Assembly: GCF_003149245.1 (NCBI RefSeq)
Contig: NZ_QGDL01000001.1
Location: 828,982-892,981 of the forward strand
DNA length: 64,000 nt
Reading direction: 5' to 3'
Source of the DNA: Faecalicatena orotica
GTDB taxonomy: Bacteria > Bacillota > Clostridia > Lachnospirales > Lachnospiraceae
Each line of letters opens with the position of its first letter. Position 1 is the first letter of the stretch. Shown here one piece after another: positions 54,531-63,608 of the stretch. Under the pieces are notes generated by a model. The model was not told where the DNA came from, made no database searches, and saw only the letters and a program-made list of their open reading frames with translations. The position numbers and the translations under genes are program-made.

Positions 54531-56249
54531 TTAGCAGTCCATGATCATCTCTTCCAGCGTACCGCCCGGCTGGATCATCGGATATACCATCTCTTCCGGG
54601 TCAATGATAAATTCAATCAAAGTCGGAACTTTCGTATTCTTCTTTGCTTCCTCAAAAGCAGCCGCAATTTCCTCTTTCTTCGTTACCCGGATGCCTTTTG
54701 CCCCGTAGCTCTCTGCCAGTTTTACAAAATCCGGCGTGTACTCCGGCATCTCCTGTCCTTCTGTCCTGCGGAACAGTGCTCCGGAACGCAGATTTGTCAT
54801 TCCATATCTTTTGCCATAAAATAGTTTCTGCCACTGACGTACCATGCCGAGATATGTGTTATTAAATACACAGAGCACCATCGGAAGTTCTTCCAGTACT
54901 GCCGTTGCAAATTCCTGAATATTCATCTGCATTCCGCCGTCGCCGGAGATTGCAATGACCGGTGTATCCGGATTACCCAGTTTCGCCCCGATTGCTCCCG
55001 GGAAACCGTATCCCATTGTACCGAGACCGCCGGACATAATGATTTTTTTCTTAGCCGTAATCTCCACATACTGCGCCGCAAACATCTGGTGCTGCCCTAC
55101 ATCTGTTACTACGATTGCCTCGTCAAACTGGCGGTTCAGTTCATCTATGATATCCCTCGGGCCCATCTGTGCATGCTTTTTCATGGTCAGGGGATGTTCT
55201 TCCTGCCATGAATCAATTACTTTCAGCCATTCCCCTGTATCGCATGGTTCAACATACTCCTGCATTTTTAAAACTGCTTCTTTCGCATCGGCAACGATTG
55301 GAATATCAACATGGATGTTTCTGGATATCGCCGCCGTGTCTATATCGATATGTACGATTTGTGCCTTCGGGGCAAATGCATGCAGTTTGCCTGTGATCCT
55401 GTCATTAAATCTGGTGCCGATAGAAAACAAAAGGTCGCATTCGCTGACAGCCATATTCGCCGCATATGCACCGTGCATACCGAGATTTCCGATATAAAGA
55501 GGATGATTTGTCGGGATGGCCCCTCTTCCCATTACTGTTGTGATAACCGGTATATTTGTCTTCTCCGCAACCTCGGTAAAAATATCGTTGGCATGTGCGA
55601 TGTTCACTCCCCCGCCCGCAAGGAACAGCGGGCGCTCTGCTTTATTCAGCATCTTGATCGCTTTTTTCAGCTGGCCGATATGAACACTTGTGTTCGGCTT
55701 ATAGCCGCGGATATTCACGTCTGCCGGATATTCCGGGCTTCCCAGCTCTGACATAACATCTTTGGGCAGGTCAATCAGTACAGGCCCCGGCTTGCCTGTT
55801 CTTGCGATATAAAAGGCTTCTTTGATGATTCGTCCGAGGTCTTCTCTATTCCGTACTGTCACACCATATTTTGTAATGCTTCTTGTAATCCCTACAATAT
55901 CTACTTCCTGAAATGCATCGTTTCCAATCAGATGTCTTGCCACCTGGCCGGTAAAACATACAAGCGGAACGCTGTCATAGTTCGCGGTAGCGAGCCCTGT
56001 CACAAGGTTTGTCGCTCCCGGTCCGCTCGTTACCAGACAAACGCCAACTTTCCCCGTCGTCCTCGCGTAAGCATCTGCCTCATGCACAAGCGCCTGCTCA
56101 TGTCTCGGAAGGATCACCCGGATATCACTCTGCTTATACAATTCATCACTGATATCGATTGTACAAGCTCCCGGATAACCGAAGAGTGTGTCCACTCCCT
56201 CCTCTTTCAATGCCTTCACCAACAATTTGTTACCTGAAATCTGTCTCAT
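54531..56249 (-). CDS. ilvB: Acetolactate synthase large subunit
   Basis: ThDP- and FAD-dependent condensing enzyme for branched-chain amino acids, 572 residues. Catalytic Glu segment and N-terminal motif EEGVDTLFGYPGACTIDI near 16; ThDP-Mg motif GDGGMQMNIQEF near 429 with NNTYLGMVRQW. I start at 56249, where AAAGGAGG lies 8 bases upstream; the frame extends to 56360 through repeat A, which is not coding. Headed by a T-box. Confidence 0.95.
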   Translation of the reverse strand: MRQISGNKLLVKALKEEGVDTLFGYPGACTIDISDELYKQSDIRVILPRHEQALVHEADAYARTTGKVGVCLVTSGPGATNLVTGLATANYDSVPLVCFTGQVARHLIGNDAFQEVDIVGITRSITKYGVTVRNREDLGRIIKEAFYIARTGKPGPVLIDLPKDVMSELGSPEYPADVNIRGYKPNTSVHIGQLKKAIKMLNKAERPLFLAGGGVNIAHANDIFTEVAEKTNIPVITTVMGRGAIPTNHPLYIGNLGMHGAYAANMAVSECDLLFSIGTRFNDRITGKLHAFAPKAQIVHIDIDTAAISRNIHVDIPIVADAKEAVLKMQEYVEPCDTGEWLKVIDSWQEEHPLTMKKHAQMGPRDIIDELNRQFDEAIVVTDVGQHQMFAAQYVEITAKKKIIMSGGLGTMGYGFPGAIGAKLGNPDTPVIAISGDGGMQMNIQEFATAVLEELPMVLCVFNNTYLGMVRQWQKLFYGKRYGMTNLRSGALFRRTEGQEMPEYTPDFVKLAESYGAKGIRVTKKEEIAAAFEEAKKNTKVPTLIEFIIDPEEMVYPMIQPGGTLEEMIMDC

Positions 56250-56321
56250 ACATATACCTCCTTTAACTTCCCCAGTGGTTTTTTTCCAGAGGCCCTGAAT
56301 AATCCCCTGTAAGCTAAAATA

Positions 56322-56447
56322 GAGTTTCGCTTGCGAAACTCGCGCCTGCGGCGGTCGCACTGCGACATCTACAGCTTACGCCGCAGTGCGCATCCCGCCG
56401 GGAAGACTTTTTATTTCATAGGACGTACTTCCCTATGAAATAAAAAG
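56322..56447. repeat. Dispersed structured repeat, copy A (complete)
   Basis: Three parts: GAGTTTCGCTTGCGAAACTC perfect palindrome (56322-56341), a GC-rich section with CCTGCGGCGG and CGCCGCAGTGCG, and a 16-base-pair hairpin (56407-56447; CTTTTTATTTCATAGG pairs with its complement). On the minus strand the last hairpin directly follows the T-box terminator, sharing its T-tract. Copies B and C are partial. Confidence 0.8.
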
Positions 56448-56740
56448 CCCTAAGCTATAATTAGCTTAGGGCGAATCTGCAATCCGTGTTACCACCTAAC
56501 TTCAGAGAGTCTTCTCTCTGCACTCTGCCAGTACGGGAACTTCTTCCGATACTGCTTCCCTGTAACGTAGGAACTACGTTGGAGCCTACTTAGGATTCTT
56601 CCTGTTCGGTCCACTGCTCAGAGGCTACTTCCATAATCCCTTCACGAAGGCTTCCACCTGCCGCCTTCTCTCTTGGCATCTGAGAATTATGTACTCCTCC
56701 CCGTCTTAGCATTTCACCAGTTATGTTTTCATAAAAGTTA
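56447..56740 (-). promoter_or_regulatory. T-box leader upstream of ilvB
   Basis: tRNA-sensing leader on the minus strand. The T-box sequence appears as AGGTGGTAACACGG (near 56484-56497), where TGGT would pair with a tRNA CCA end having A as discriminator. A GGTGGAA loop in stem I lies near 56655. A terminator follows, GCCCTAAGCTA/TAGCTTAGGGC (56447-56472) and T-rich end. Uncharged Leu, Ile or Val tRNA is expected; I could not fix the specifier codon. Confidence 0.88.
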
Positions 56741-56746
56741 GTTTTA

Positions 56747-56775
56747 ATTATAATGTGTGTATTTAACTTTGTCAA
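56747..56775 (-). promoter_or_regulatory. Perfect consensus promoter of the ilv operon
   Basis: On the minus strand: TTGACA (56770-56775), 17-base spacer, TATAAT (56747-56752). Both boxes are exact. Confidence 0.85.
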
Positions 56776-56833
56776 TGCCGGATTCTTGATGTTTCTTATC
56801 TTTTATCAAAATGAACAGTAACAAACAATACTT

Positions 56834-57469
56834 CTATGCCACAAAATACTGCCCAGCTGCAAGAAGATACACCGCCAGATAGTACAGCACAAGCAGGACC
56901 GCGCTGTATGCGCGCCGGCGTTTTCCACTCAAATGGCTCCATCCAAGGATCGTGTCCGAGACAACAAAGCAGACGCCCCCGATCCCGGTCAGCACGGCAG
57001 GAAGAGCAAAATGCTGTATGCCAAGTGACACCGCCATTGCTGCCATCACACAGAGCAGGGCCGCATAGGCCAGCCCCGGAACCAGCAGGTTCTCAAGGTC
57101 TTTTAAATAACGCCTCACGGCCACAAACATCATACCGTAAAGAATCACAAAACATCCGGCCACATACCACGATGCCGCACCCATGTATAAAAATCCTGTA
57201 ATTACACAGATATGGCCGATACCAAAGGAAGCCACTCCTGTGAGGAACCAGATTTCCAGTAGGACATCGGCCGCCATATAAAAGACCACGCCTGCAAAAA
57301 TCCACCAGGCTGAAACTTCCTCCGTCACCGCCGCACGGTACAGTGCAAGCAGCACAGGCATAAATGTGGCGAGTGCCTTGAATACAAGCGGCTTCCTGCT
57401 TCCGCTTTCCTTCCAGAAAAAGTAAATCAGCCCGAAACCGGCCATCAGGACCGCAGCTGCAGCTAACAT
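56834..57469 (-). CDS. YhhN-family membrane protein (lysoplasmalogenase-like)
   Basis: Integral membrane protein, 211 residues with about eight helices. Conserved TMEM86/YhhN motifs: KPLVFKALATFMPVLLAL near 26, FYMAADVLLEI near 65, VSDTILGWSHL near 167 and YYLAVYLLAAGQY at the end. Family members include lysoplasmalogenases; activity here is not shown. RBS GGGAGG. Preceded by the zinc transporter genes. Confidence 0.87.
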   Translation of the reverse strand: MLAAAAVLMAGFGLIYFFWKESGSRKPLVFKALATFMPVLLALYRAAVTEEVSAWWIFAGVVFYMAADVLLEIWFLTGVASFGIGHICVITGFLYMGAASWYVAGCFVILYGMMFVAVRRYLKDLENLLVPGLAYAALLCVMAAMAVSLGIQHFALPAVLTGIGGVCFVVSDTILGWSHLSGKRRRAYSAVLLVLYYLAVYLLAAGQYFVA

Positions 57470-57547
57470 GAGTTTTCCTCCCTAAGCAGATTACTGGTTA
57501 CTGTTCAAATGATGCTGTGCATCCCCGCAGGGCGTGCACAGTAACGT

Positions 57548-58390
57548 TTATTTTTTGCGCAGGGCACCGCTCTTAACCCCACCGGCGATCGTATAGACAA
57601 GCAGGGCACCCATGTTTACAATCACGACACTCGCTCCTGCCGGAGTCGCGCACAGGTAGGAAATAGATATCCCGACAAACAAACAGATCACCGATACTAT
57701 TGCAGAGTTTATTATGACACTTTTAAATGTCTTGCACACTCTCATGGACGTCAGGGCCGGGAAGATGATCAGGCTGGAAATCAGCAATGCCCCCATCATG
57801 CGCATTCCCAGCACAATCGTGACTGCTGTTAGAACCGCGATCAGAGTATTATACAGATTCGCCTTTACACCGGTCGCCTGTGCAAATGTCTCGTCAAAAG
57901 TAATTGCAAATATTTTGTTATAAAAGATCACATACAGAATCAATACGGCAGCTGAAAGTGCGATACTCAGCTCCACATCCCCGCTGCTCATTGCGAGTAT
58001 ACTGCCGAACATATAATTGTAAACATCCGTATTCATCCCGGTTGTCATGGAAATCACCATGACCCCCACGGCCAGCGCTCCTGTAGAAATCAGCGCAATC
58101 GCTGCATCCCCTTTTATCTTGCTGTTCCCGCTGATTCGAAGAAGCAGCACAGCCGCCAGAATAACAATCGGTATGGCAACAGCAAGCGGGGCCGCATTCA
58201 TTGCAGTAGCAATCGCGAGCGCACCGAACCCGACATGTGAAAGCCCGTCCCCGATCATGGAATAACGCTTCAATACAAGGCTGACCCCCAGAAGTGCCGA
58301 ACACAGAGACACCAGTGACCCGACCAGAATTGCCCGGACCATAAAGGGATAAGAAAACATCTCGATCAGTTTCTCAGCCATGATACTCAC
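57548..58390 (-). CDS. znuB: Zinc/manganese ABC transporter permease, ZnuB-like
   Basis: ABC-3 family permease, 280 residues with seven to nine helices. Conserved segments: LVLKRYSMIGDGLSHVGFGALAIA near 41 and GMRMMGALLISSLIIFPA near 200. Overlaps the ATPase gene by 17 bases. With znuC and znuA it forms a complete importer. Confidence 0.93.
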   Translation of the reverse strand: MSIMAEKLIEMFSYPFMVRAILVGSLVSLCSALLGVSLVLKRYSMIGDGLSHVGFGALAIATAMNAAPLAVAIPIVILAAVLLLRISGNSKIKGDAAIALISTGALAVGVMVISMTTGMNTDVYNYMFGSILAMSSGDVELSIALSAAVLILYVIFYNKIFAITFDETFAQATGVKANLYNTLIAVLTAVTIVLGMRMMGALLISSLIIFPALTSMRVCKTFKSVIINSAIVSVICLFVGISISYLCATPAGASVVIVNMGALLVYTIAGGVKSGALRKK

Positions 58391-59087
58391 CGCCCTTCAA
58401 AAATGCTTTACCGACCTCACTGTTTTTATATTCCCCGGCACGGCCGAAAAACAGGGCCGTCTCCTGAAGGTGGAGGATATGGCTCGCATATTCCATCGTA
58501 CTTTCTATATCATGGGACACCATAACAACGGCAATCCCTGATCTTTTATTGATTTCATTAATCAACTGGTAGAATTCCTGTGTCACGATTGGGTCCAGCC
58601 CGGTTACGGGTTCATCCAGAAGCAGCAGTTTTTTTGTCGCGCACAGCGCCCTTGCAAGGAGGACCCTCTGCTTCTGTCCGCCGGAAAGGTCCCGGAAGCA
58701 CTGCTTTTCAAGATCACGGATACCCAAAAGTTCCATGTTCTCCCGCGCCTTTTCTTTATCGGCTGCCGTGTAAAACGGGCGAAATCCCCTGCTGTTGAGC
58801 CGCCCGGACAGCACGACTTCATAAACACTCGCCGGAAAATCCTTTTGCACATCATTTTGCTGCGGCAGATAACCGATCTCATTCTGTTTCAGTCCGTCTC
58901 CTAATGTAATGCATCCTTTCACAGGCGACTTCAGTCCCAGAAGGCTCTTAACCAGTGTACTTTTCCCGGACCCATTTTCACCCACGATGCAAAGATAGTC
59001 AGCCTGTCCGACCTCGAAAGATAAATCGTGTACGACGGTCTGTCCCTCATAGGCGATGGACAGGTCCTCACATTTAATTAATGCCAT
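58374..59087 (-). CDS. znuC: Zinc/manganese ABC transporter ATPase, ZnuC-like
   Basis: ATP-binding subunit, 237 residues. Walker A GENGSGKSTLVK near 37, signature LSGGQKQRVLLARAL near 133, Walker B LLLLDEPVTGLD near 154. Overlaps the binding-protein gene by 14 bases and the permease gene by 17. Confidence 0.95.
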   Translation of the reverse strand: MALIKCEDLSIAYEGQTVVHDLSFEVGQADYLCIVGENGSGKSTLVKSLLGLKSPVKGCITLGDGLKQNEIGYLPQQNDVQKDFPASVYEVVLSGRLNSRGFRPFYTAADKEKARENMELLGIRDLEKQCFRDLSGGQKQRVLLARALCATKKLLLLDEPVTGLDPIVTQEFYQLINEINKRSGIAVVMVSHDIESTMEYASHILHLQETALFFGRAGEYKNSEVGKAFLKGGEYHG

Positions 59088-60090
59088 CCGACAGCGCCTC
59101 CTTTAATGTCCCAACATTCTTCTCCATCATACTCAGATATGTTTCACCTGCACGGAACTGTTCAGCTGTGATATTGTGGCAGCTGTAAAAAACTTTCACC
59201 TCTGCTCCTGTAGCTTCTGCAATTGCTTTCGCAATATTATCATTGCTCAGTTCCATTTTTAACACAACAGGTATCTTCTCTTCCTTCACTTTATTAATCA
59301 GATATGCCATTGTTGCGGCACTTGGCTCTGTATCTGACGCACAGCCTGGAAACGCCGCATAATAATCAAGCCCGTATGCATCGGCAAAATACCGGAACGG
59401 GAAACGGTCCCCGAACAGTACAGTATGTCCCAGCGCGTCTTTCACAACCTTTCGGAATTCACTGTCAAGATTTCTTAATTTTTCCGTATATGTTTTTTCC
59501 GCCTGCCTGTACGTTTCCTCATTCACAGAATCTTCCTGACAGAGAATTTCTGTAATGTTTTCCACAATCTTTACCGCATTCTTAGGAGATGTCCACACAT
59601 GTTCGTCAAAAGCCCCCTCTTCTTCCTCTTCATGGCGTTCTTCCTTCATACCTGCAACGTGTTCTTCCTCTACAGTATCCACACAGTCAACCAGGCGCAG
59701 TGTCCTGAGCTGTCCGCGGTCCACAGAGTCCAGAATATCCTCGACCCATTCATCATTCTCACCGCCTACGTAGATAAACAGGTCACATTTCTGGATATCA
59801 ATGATATCTTTCGGCGTCGGTTCATAGGAATGACTCTCCTCACCCGGCTTCAGGAGCATCTTCAAATCAACCTTGTCCCCCGCAATCTGACGTACAAAAT
59901 CGTACTGCGGAAAGATGGTCGTAACCACTTTTAGTTTTTCCATGTGCGCAGAGCCATTTTCCTGTTCCTCCTTTGCACACCCCTGCAGGAAGACCGCCGA
60001 AAGAACCAGTATGAGGATCAGGCTGCATACCTTTCCACGTTCCGCCCAGTCAGAAAACTTCCTGCATTTTAACCATTTATATATCATCAT
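59074..60090 (-). CDS. znuA: Zinc/manganese-binding lipoprotein, ZnuA-like
   Basis: Cluster A-I solute-binding protein, 338 residues. Lipobox VFLQGC near 38. A His/Glu-rich loop, EEHVAGMKEERHEEEEEGAFDEHVW near 145-168, is typical of zinc-binding members. Other metal ligands are in EESHSYEPTPKD and DRFPFRYFADAYG. The long N-terminus and weak RBS make the start uncertain. First gene of znuA-znuC-znuB, downstream of folA. Confidence 0.92.
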   Translation of the reverse strand: MMIYKWLKCRKFSDWAERGKVCSLILILVLSAVFLQGCAKEEQENGSAHMEKLKVVTTIFPQYDFVRQIAGDKVDLKMLLKPGEESHSYEPTPKDIIDIQKCDLFIYVGGENDEWVEDILDSVDRGQLRTLRLVDCVDTVEEEHVAGMKEERHEEEEEGAFDEHVWTSPKNAVKIVENITEILCQEDSVNEETYRQAEKTYTEKLRNLDSEFRKVVKDALGHTVLFGDRFPFRYFADAYGLDYYAAFPGCASDTEPSAATMAYLINKVKEEKIPVVLKMELSNDNIAKAIAEATGAEVKVFYSCHNITAEQFRAGETYLSMMEKNVGTLKEALSDGIN

Positions 60091-60131
60091 TCAATATTCA
60101 CTTACCTTCTATCGTCAGATATCCCGCTTCT

Positions 60132-60623
60132 TTACAGACGGTTTTCATATTTCGTGAACATATATTCCAGATCAAAGCATGTCTGCTCCTCACTCACCTG
60201 TGTCATCTCCCAATTTTCCATTTCATCCAGATTAGGGAAAAACGTATCTGCCTGAAATGCATGGTCGATCTTGGTAATATATGCCGTGTCACAGTAAGGA
60301 AGAAGCTGGCGGTACACGCTTTCCCCTCCTATCACATAGATATCGTCCGAATTATATTTTTCCAGTTCCTTATGCAGTTCCTCTAAAGTATGCACAATAA
60401 TTGCATCTTTAACACGGTAATCTTTGTTGGATGTCAGTACAATGTTGGTCCTGTTCTTCAACGGCATCCCGTTCGGAAAGCTTTCCAGTGTCTTCCTGCC
60501 CATAACAATCACCTTCCCGGTCGTTGTCTCACGGAAAAACTTCATATCAGACGGTATGCTTACAAGTAACTTATTCTTATAGCCAATTCCCCAGTTTTTA
60601 TCAGCTGCTGCAATTAGATTCAT
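60132..60623 (-). CDS. folA: Dihydrofolate reductase
   Basis: Reduces dihydrofolate made by thymidylate synthase, 163 residues. Seen: NLIAAADKNWGIGYKNKL at the N-terminus, VIMGRKTLESFPNG near 40 and YVIGGESVYRQLLPYC near 95. RBS GGGAGG. 18 bases after thyA. Confidence 0.95.
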   Translation of the reverse strand: MNLIAAADKNWGIGYKNKLLVSIPSDMKFFRETTTGKVIVMGRKTLESFPNGMPLKNRTNIVLTSNKDYRVKDAIIVHTLEELHKELEKYNSDDIYVIGGESVYRQLLPYCDTAYITKIDHAFQADTFFPNLDEMENWEMTQVSEEQTCFDLEYMFTKYENRL

Positions 60624-60641
60624 TGTTCTTTCCTCCCTTTA

Positions 60642-61490
60642 TTAAACCGCAATCGGTATATTCTTAATCTGCGGATGTGTCTGATAATCATCCAGACGCA
60701 CATCCTCCCTCGTAAACTTATAGAAATCCTTTACATCCGGGTTGAGCCAGAACTTCGGCGCCGGATATGGCTCCCTCGAGATCAGTTCCTCAATCAGTGG
60801 GATATGGCGGTCATAGATGTGTGCATCCGCAATCACATGGACAAATTCCCCGGCCTTCATATCACATACCTGTGCCAGCATATGCAGAAGTACGGCGTAC
60901 TGGCATACATTCCAGTTATTTGCCGCAAGTACATCCTGAGAACGCTGGTTCAGGATTCCGTTCAGCGTCAGCTTGTCACTGCCCTTTTCCTTTGTCACAT
61001 TGAACGTCATGCTGTATGCACACGGGTACAGATTCATCTCATGCAGGTCCTGATGCACATATATGTTCGTCATAATCCTGCGGCTGTACGGATTATTCTT
61101 CAGGTCATAGATCACCCTGTCCACCTGGTCCATCATCCCTTCCCTGTACTCGTGCTTCACGCCCATCTGGTAGCCATAGGCTTTTCCGATCGATCCATCT
61201 TCATCCGCCCAGCTGTCCCATATATGACTATTCAGGTCATGGATATTATTCGACTTCTTCTGCCAGATCCAGAGCATCTCATCCACACAGCTCTTAATCC
61301 CCGTACGCCGCAGCGTCAGGGCCGGGAACTCCTTCGAGAGATCATAACGGTTCACCACCCCGAACTTCTTAACCGTATAAGCGGACGTCCCATCCTCCCA
61401 TACCGGGCGCACCTTCTCCCCCTCAGTACTCGTACCATTCTCAATAATATCACGGCACATATCAATAAAAATACGATCTGCATTACTCAT
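60642..61490 (-). CDS. thyA: Thymidylate synthase
   Basis: Makes dTMP from dUMP with methylenetetrahydrofolate, 282 residues. The catalytic Cys is in NLYPCAYSMTFNV near 148; RSQDVLAANNWNVCQY near 170 and DAHIYDRHIPLIEELI near 210 bind substrate and folate. I start at 61490, 8 bases after AAGGGAG; the longer frame overlaps that RBS and repeat copy 3. Operon with folA. Confidence 0.95.
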   Translation of the reverse strand: MSNADRIFIDMCRDIIENGTSTEGEKVRPVWEDGTSAYTVKKFGVVNRYDLSKEFPALTLRRTGIKSCVDEMLWIWQKKSNNIHDLNSHIWDSWADEDGSIGKAYGYQMGVKHEYREGMMDQVDRVIYDLKNNPYSRRIMTNIYVHQDLHEMNLYPCAYSMTFNVTKEKGSDKLTLNGILNQRSQDVLAANNWNVCQYAVLLHMLAQVCDMKAGEFVHVIADAHIYDRHIPLIEELISREPYPAPKFWLNPDVKDFYKFTREDVRLDDYQTHPQIKNIPIAV

Positions 61491-61517
61491 AATTTCGTCT
61501 CCCTTCTGTAAATTCCG

Positions 61518-61538
61518 CAAAGGGGTCTGACCCCTTTG
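61518..61538. repeat. CAAAGGGGTC palindromic repeat, copy 3
   Basis: Perfect 21-base palindrome with TCTGA centre, in the gap between the marR-like gene and thyA. It is followed by TTTTCTGATAATTCTGAAAATTT, the AT-palindrome also seen in copies 1 and 2. Confidence 0.8.
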
Positions 61539-61566
61539 CCCTCCGTTTTCTGATAATTCTGAAAAT

Positions 61567-62001
61567 TTATGGATCAGCTATATTATACAGCATCTTTTCA
61601 AGACCTCTTGTTAAAGCTGCTATTTCCTTTTTTGTCATTCCGCGTGTCATTTCTCTGTCCATTTTCCTGCGGTCCGCCTCCATCCTGCGCTGGATGTCAT
61701 AGGCTTTTTCTGTCAGATAAATGTTCTTTTTACGTTTATCTGTTGTATTTGGAACGCAGAAGATAAATCCTTTTTCATCCAGCCTTTTTAGCAGTCCTGT
61801 CACAGTAGGATTCTTCAGGCTCAAATGGCGCTCCACATCACGCTGGCTTACCTCTTCCTTGTTCGTGTGGAACAGGTAATCCAGAACCGCGCACTGCGAT
61901 GCTGTAATTCCAATTGTTTTCAGCTTTTCATTCAAATCTTTTTCAAATACGTTATTGATCTGCTTAATGGTAAAACCGATCGGCTGGTTTCTTCGCTCCA
62001 T
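61567..62001 (-). CDS. MarR-family transcriptional regulator
   Basis: Winged-helix regulator, 144 residues. The DNA-binding core is VSQRDVERHLSLKNPTVTGLLKRLDEKGFI near 45-75, followed by the wing (NTTDKRKKNIYLTEK). I start at 62001, 7 bases after GGAGAGG. Its own promoter region carries a perfect 16-base inverted repeat at 62052-62067, which suggests self-regulation. Downstream targets are not evident. Confidence 0.92.
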   Translation of the reverse strand: MERRNQPIGFTIKQINNVFEKDLNEKLKTIGITASQCAVLDYLFHTNKEEVSQRDVERHLSLKNPTVTGLLKRLDEKGFIFCVPNTTDKRKKNIYLTEKAYDIQRRMEADRRKMDREMTRGMTKKEIAALTRGLEKMLYNIADP

Positions 62002-62051
62002 GCTTTTCTCCTCTCCATGAAATTTACCAGATACCGACACCTTTTATATAT

Positions 62052-62099
62052 ATATAGCGTGCTATATTCTGTTATACCATTATAAAAGAGGTGTGTCAA
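62052..62099 (-). promoter_or_regulatory. marR promoter with candidate MarR operator
   Basis: On the minus strand: -35 TTGACA (62094-62099), 17-base spacer, -10 TATAAC (62071-62076), then ATATAGCACGCTATAT, a perfect 16-base inverted repeat (62052-62067) at the likely transcript start. The -35 lies in the loop of the hom terminator. Confidence 0.75.
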
Positions 62100-62112
62100 C
62101 TTCACACCTCTT
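62086..62112 (-). terminator. Terminator of the homoserine dehydrogenase gene
   Basis: Perfect 10-base stem AAGAGGTGTG/CACACCTCTT with a 7-base loop, then TTTTATAA on the minus strand. It overlaps the next gene's promoter. Confidence 0.8.
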
Positions 62113-62149
62113 CCACGGACAAAACTACGCTCTGGCAGCATCCTGTGCC

Positions 62150-63448
62150 CTAGTACTCGCGTATCAGGCTGCTAATGTCCAAAATACTGTCTATTCCTCT
62201 TAATTCCCCCAGAGCGTCCTTTAAATGGTATTCCTTTACCTTATCAGTTACAATAACCAGCTCCGCCTCATTTTCCTTCGCATGTTTCTGCACAACCCGC
62301 GCGATGCTGACCTTATGGTCTCCAAAGACCTTTGCAATGCAGGCCAGAACGCCGGGCTGGTTTTTCACCTGCATCCTGAGGAAGAACTTATTCTTCACAT
62401 CATCAAAATCTTTGATCGGAAGCTCTTTATAACAGGTACAGCTGATTCTTCCGTTACAATGATACTGAATATCCCTGGCCACATCAATGATATCCCCCAT
62501 CACCGCACTTGCAGTCGGCAGCTCTCCGGCACCCCTGCCGTAGAACATGGCGTCATCCACGGCATCGCCGTGAACAAACACCGCATTGAAAGAATCACGC
62601 ACGGACGCCAGCGGATGGTCTTTATTCAAAAGCATCGGGTAAACACCGACTTCGATACCATTTTCCGTATTATGGGCCACTCCAAGCAGCTTGATTACAC
62701 TGTCAAACTCTTTCGCATAAGCGATATCTTTGGAAGTAATCTTCGTGATCCCCTCCGTATAAACATCCTTAAAAACAACTCTGGAATGAAAGGCAATGGA
62801 AGCCATGATCGCAACCTTGCGCCCTGCATCCAGTCCCTCAACATCAGCAGTCGGGTCGGCCTCAGCATACCCAAGCTCCGTCGCCTTTGCCAGAGCTTCC
62901 TCAAAGCTCATATTATCTTCAAACATCTTTGTTAAAATATAGTTTGTTGTACCGTTTACAATTCCGATCACTTCGGAAATCTCATTTCCGGCCAGACACT
63001 GTTTCAGAGGGCGGATAATCGGAATTCCGCCTGCCACAGCGGCCTCGAAGAGGAAATCACACTTTCCGGCTTCTGCCGCATCCAACAGCTCCTTGCCATA
63101 CTCTGCCACAAGGTCCTTGTTCGCCGTAACGACGTGTTTTCCCGCATGAAGCGCATCCAGTATCATGGTACGGGCTGGTTCGATGCCTCCCATCACCTCT
63201 ATCACAATCTGAATCTCATCATCAGCCAGAATCTCCTGCCAGTTATCTGTCAAAAGAGATGCATCAATACCCGGACGCTCTTTCTTCAGGCTATGTACCA
63301 GAATCCGGAAAATCTCAAGTTCGGCACCAATCGTGCGCTCCATCACATCCCCTCTTCTGTGTATGAGTTTATAAACGCCTGTGCCAACCGTTCCCAGTCC
63401 AAGCAGGGCCACTTTTATCTTATTTTCTTTTATCTTATTTTCTTCCAT
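62150..63448 (-). CDS. hom: Homoserine dehydrogenase
   Basis: NAD(P)-dependent enzyme of the threonine/methionine branch, 432 residues. NAD-binding GLGTVGTGVYKLI near 17, catalytic region FEAAVAGGIPIIRPL near 138, and a C-terminal ACT domain from 345 (MQVKNQPGVLACIAKVFG), giving feedback control. The start has a small in-frame repeat (NKIKENKIK). RBS GAGGTG. Confidence 0.95.
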   Translation of the reverse strand: MEENKIKENKIKVALLGLGTVGTGVYKLIHRRGDVMERTIGAELEIFRILVHSLKKERPGIDASLLTDNWQEILADDEIQIVIEVMGGIEPARTMILDALHAGKHVVTANKDLVAEYGKELLDAAEAGKCDFLFEAAVAGGIPIIRPLKQCLAGNEISEVIGIVNGTTNYILTKMFEDNMSFEEALAKATELGYAEADPTADVEGLDAGRKVAIMASIAFHSRVVFKDVYTEGITKITSKDIAYAKEFDSVIKLLGVAHNTENGIEVGVYPMLLNKDHPLASVRDSFNAVFVHGDAVDDAMFYGRGAGELPTASAVMGDIIDVARDIQYHCNGRISCTCYKELPIKDFDDVKNKFFLRMQVKNQPGVLACIAKVFGDHKVSIARVVQKHAKENEAELVIVTDKVKEYHLKDALGELRGIDSILDISSLIREY

Positions 63449-63608
63449 CTCTGCACCTCTTCATCGCTAAGTATTATATCCTGCCAGAAGTTTCCCCTCC
63501 GGAATAACCGCCCCCTGCGGGCGGGCAAAGCATACAGACGCATAACATCACGCACATCAGAACGCATGCTCCGCCGCAAAAACACCGGGGCGTATTTGAA
63601 TGGGACAT

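Noticed and set aside
56447..56740. Assigning the T-box amino acid
   Set aside because: I could not place the specifier loop with confidence; Leu, Ile and Val all remain possible.
60675..61511. 278-codon plus-strand frame
   Set aside because: Opposite thyA, whose catalytic motifs are intact; low-complexity shadow.
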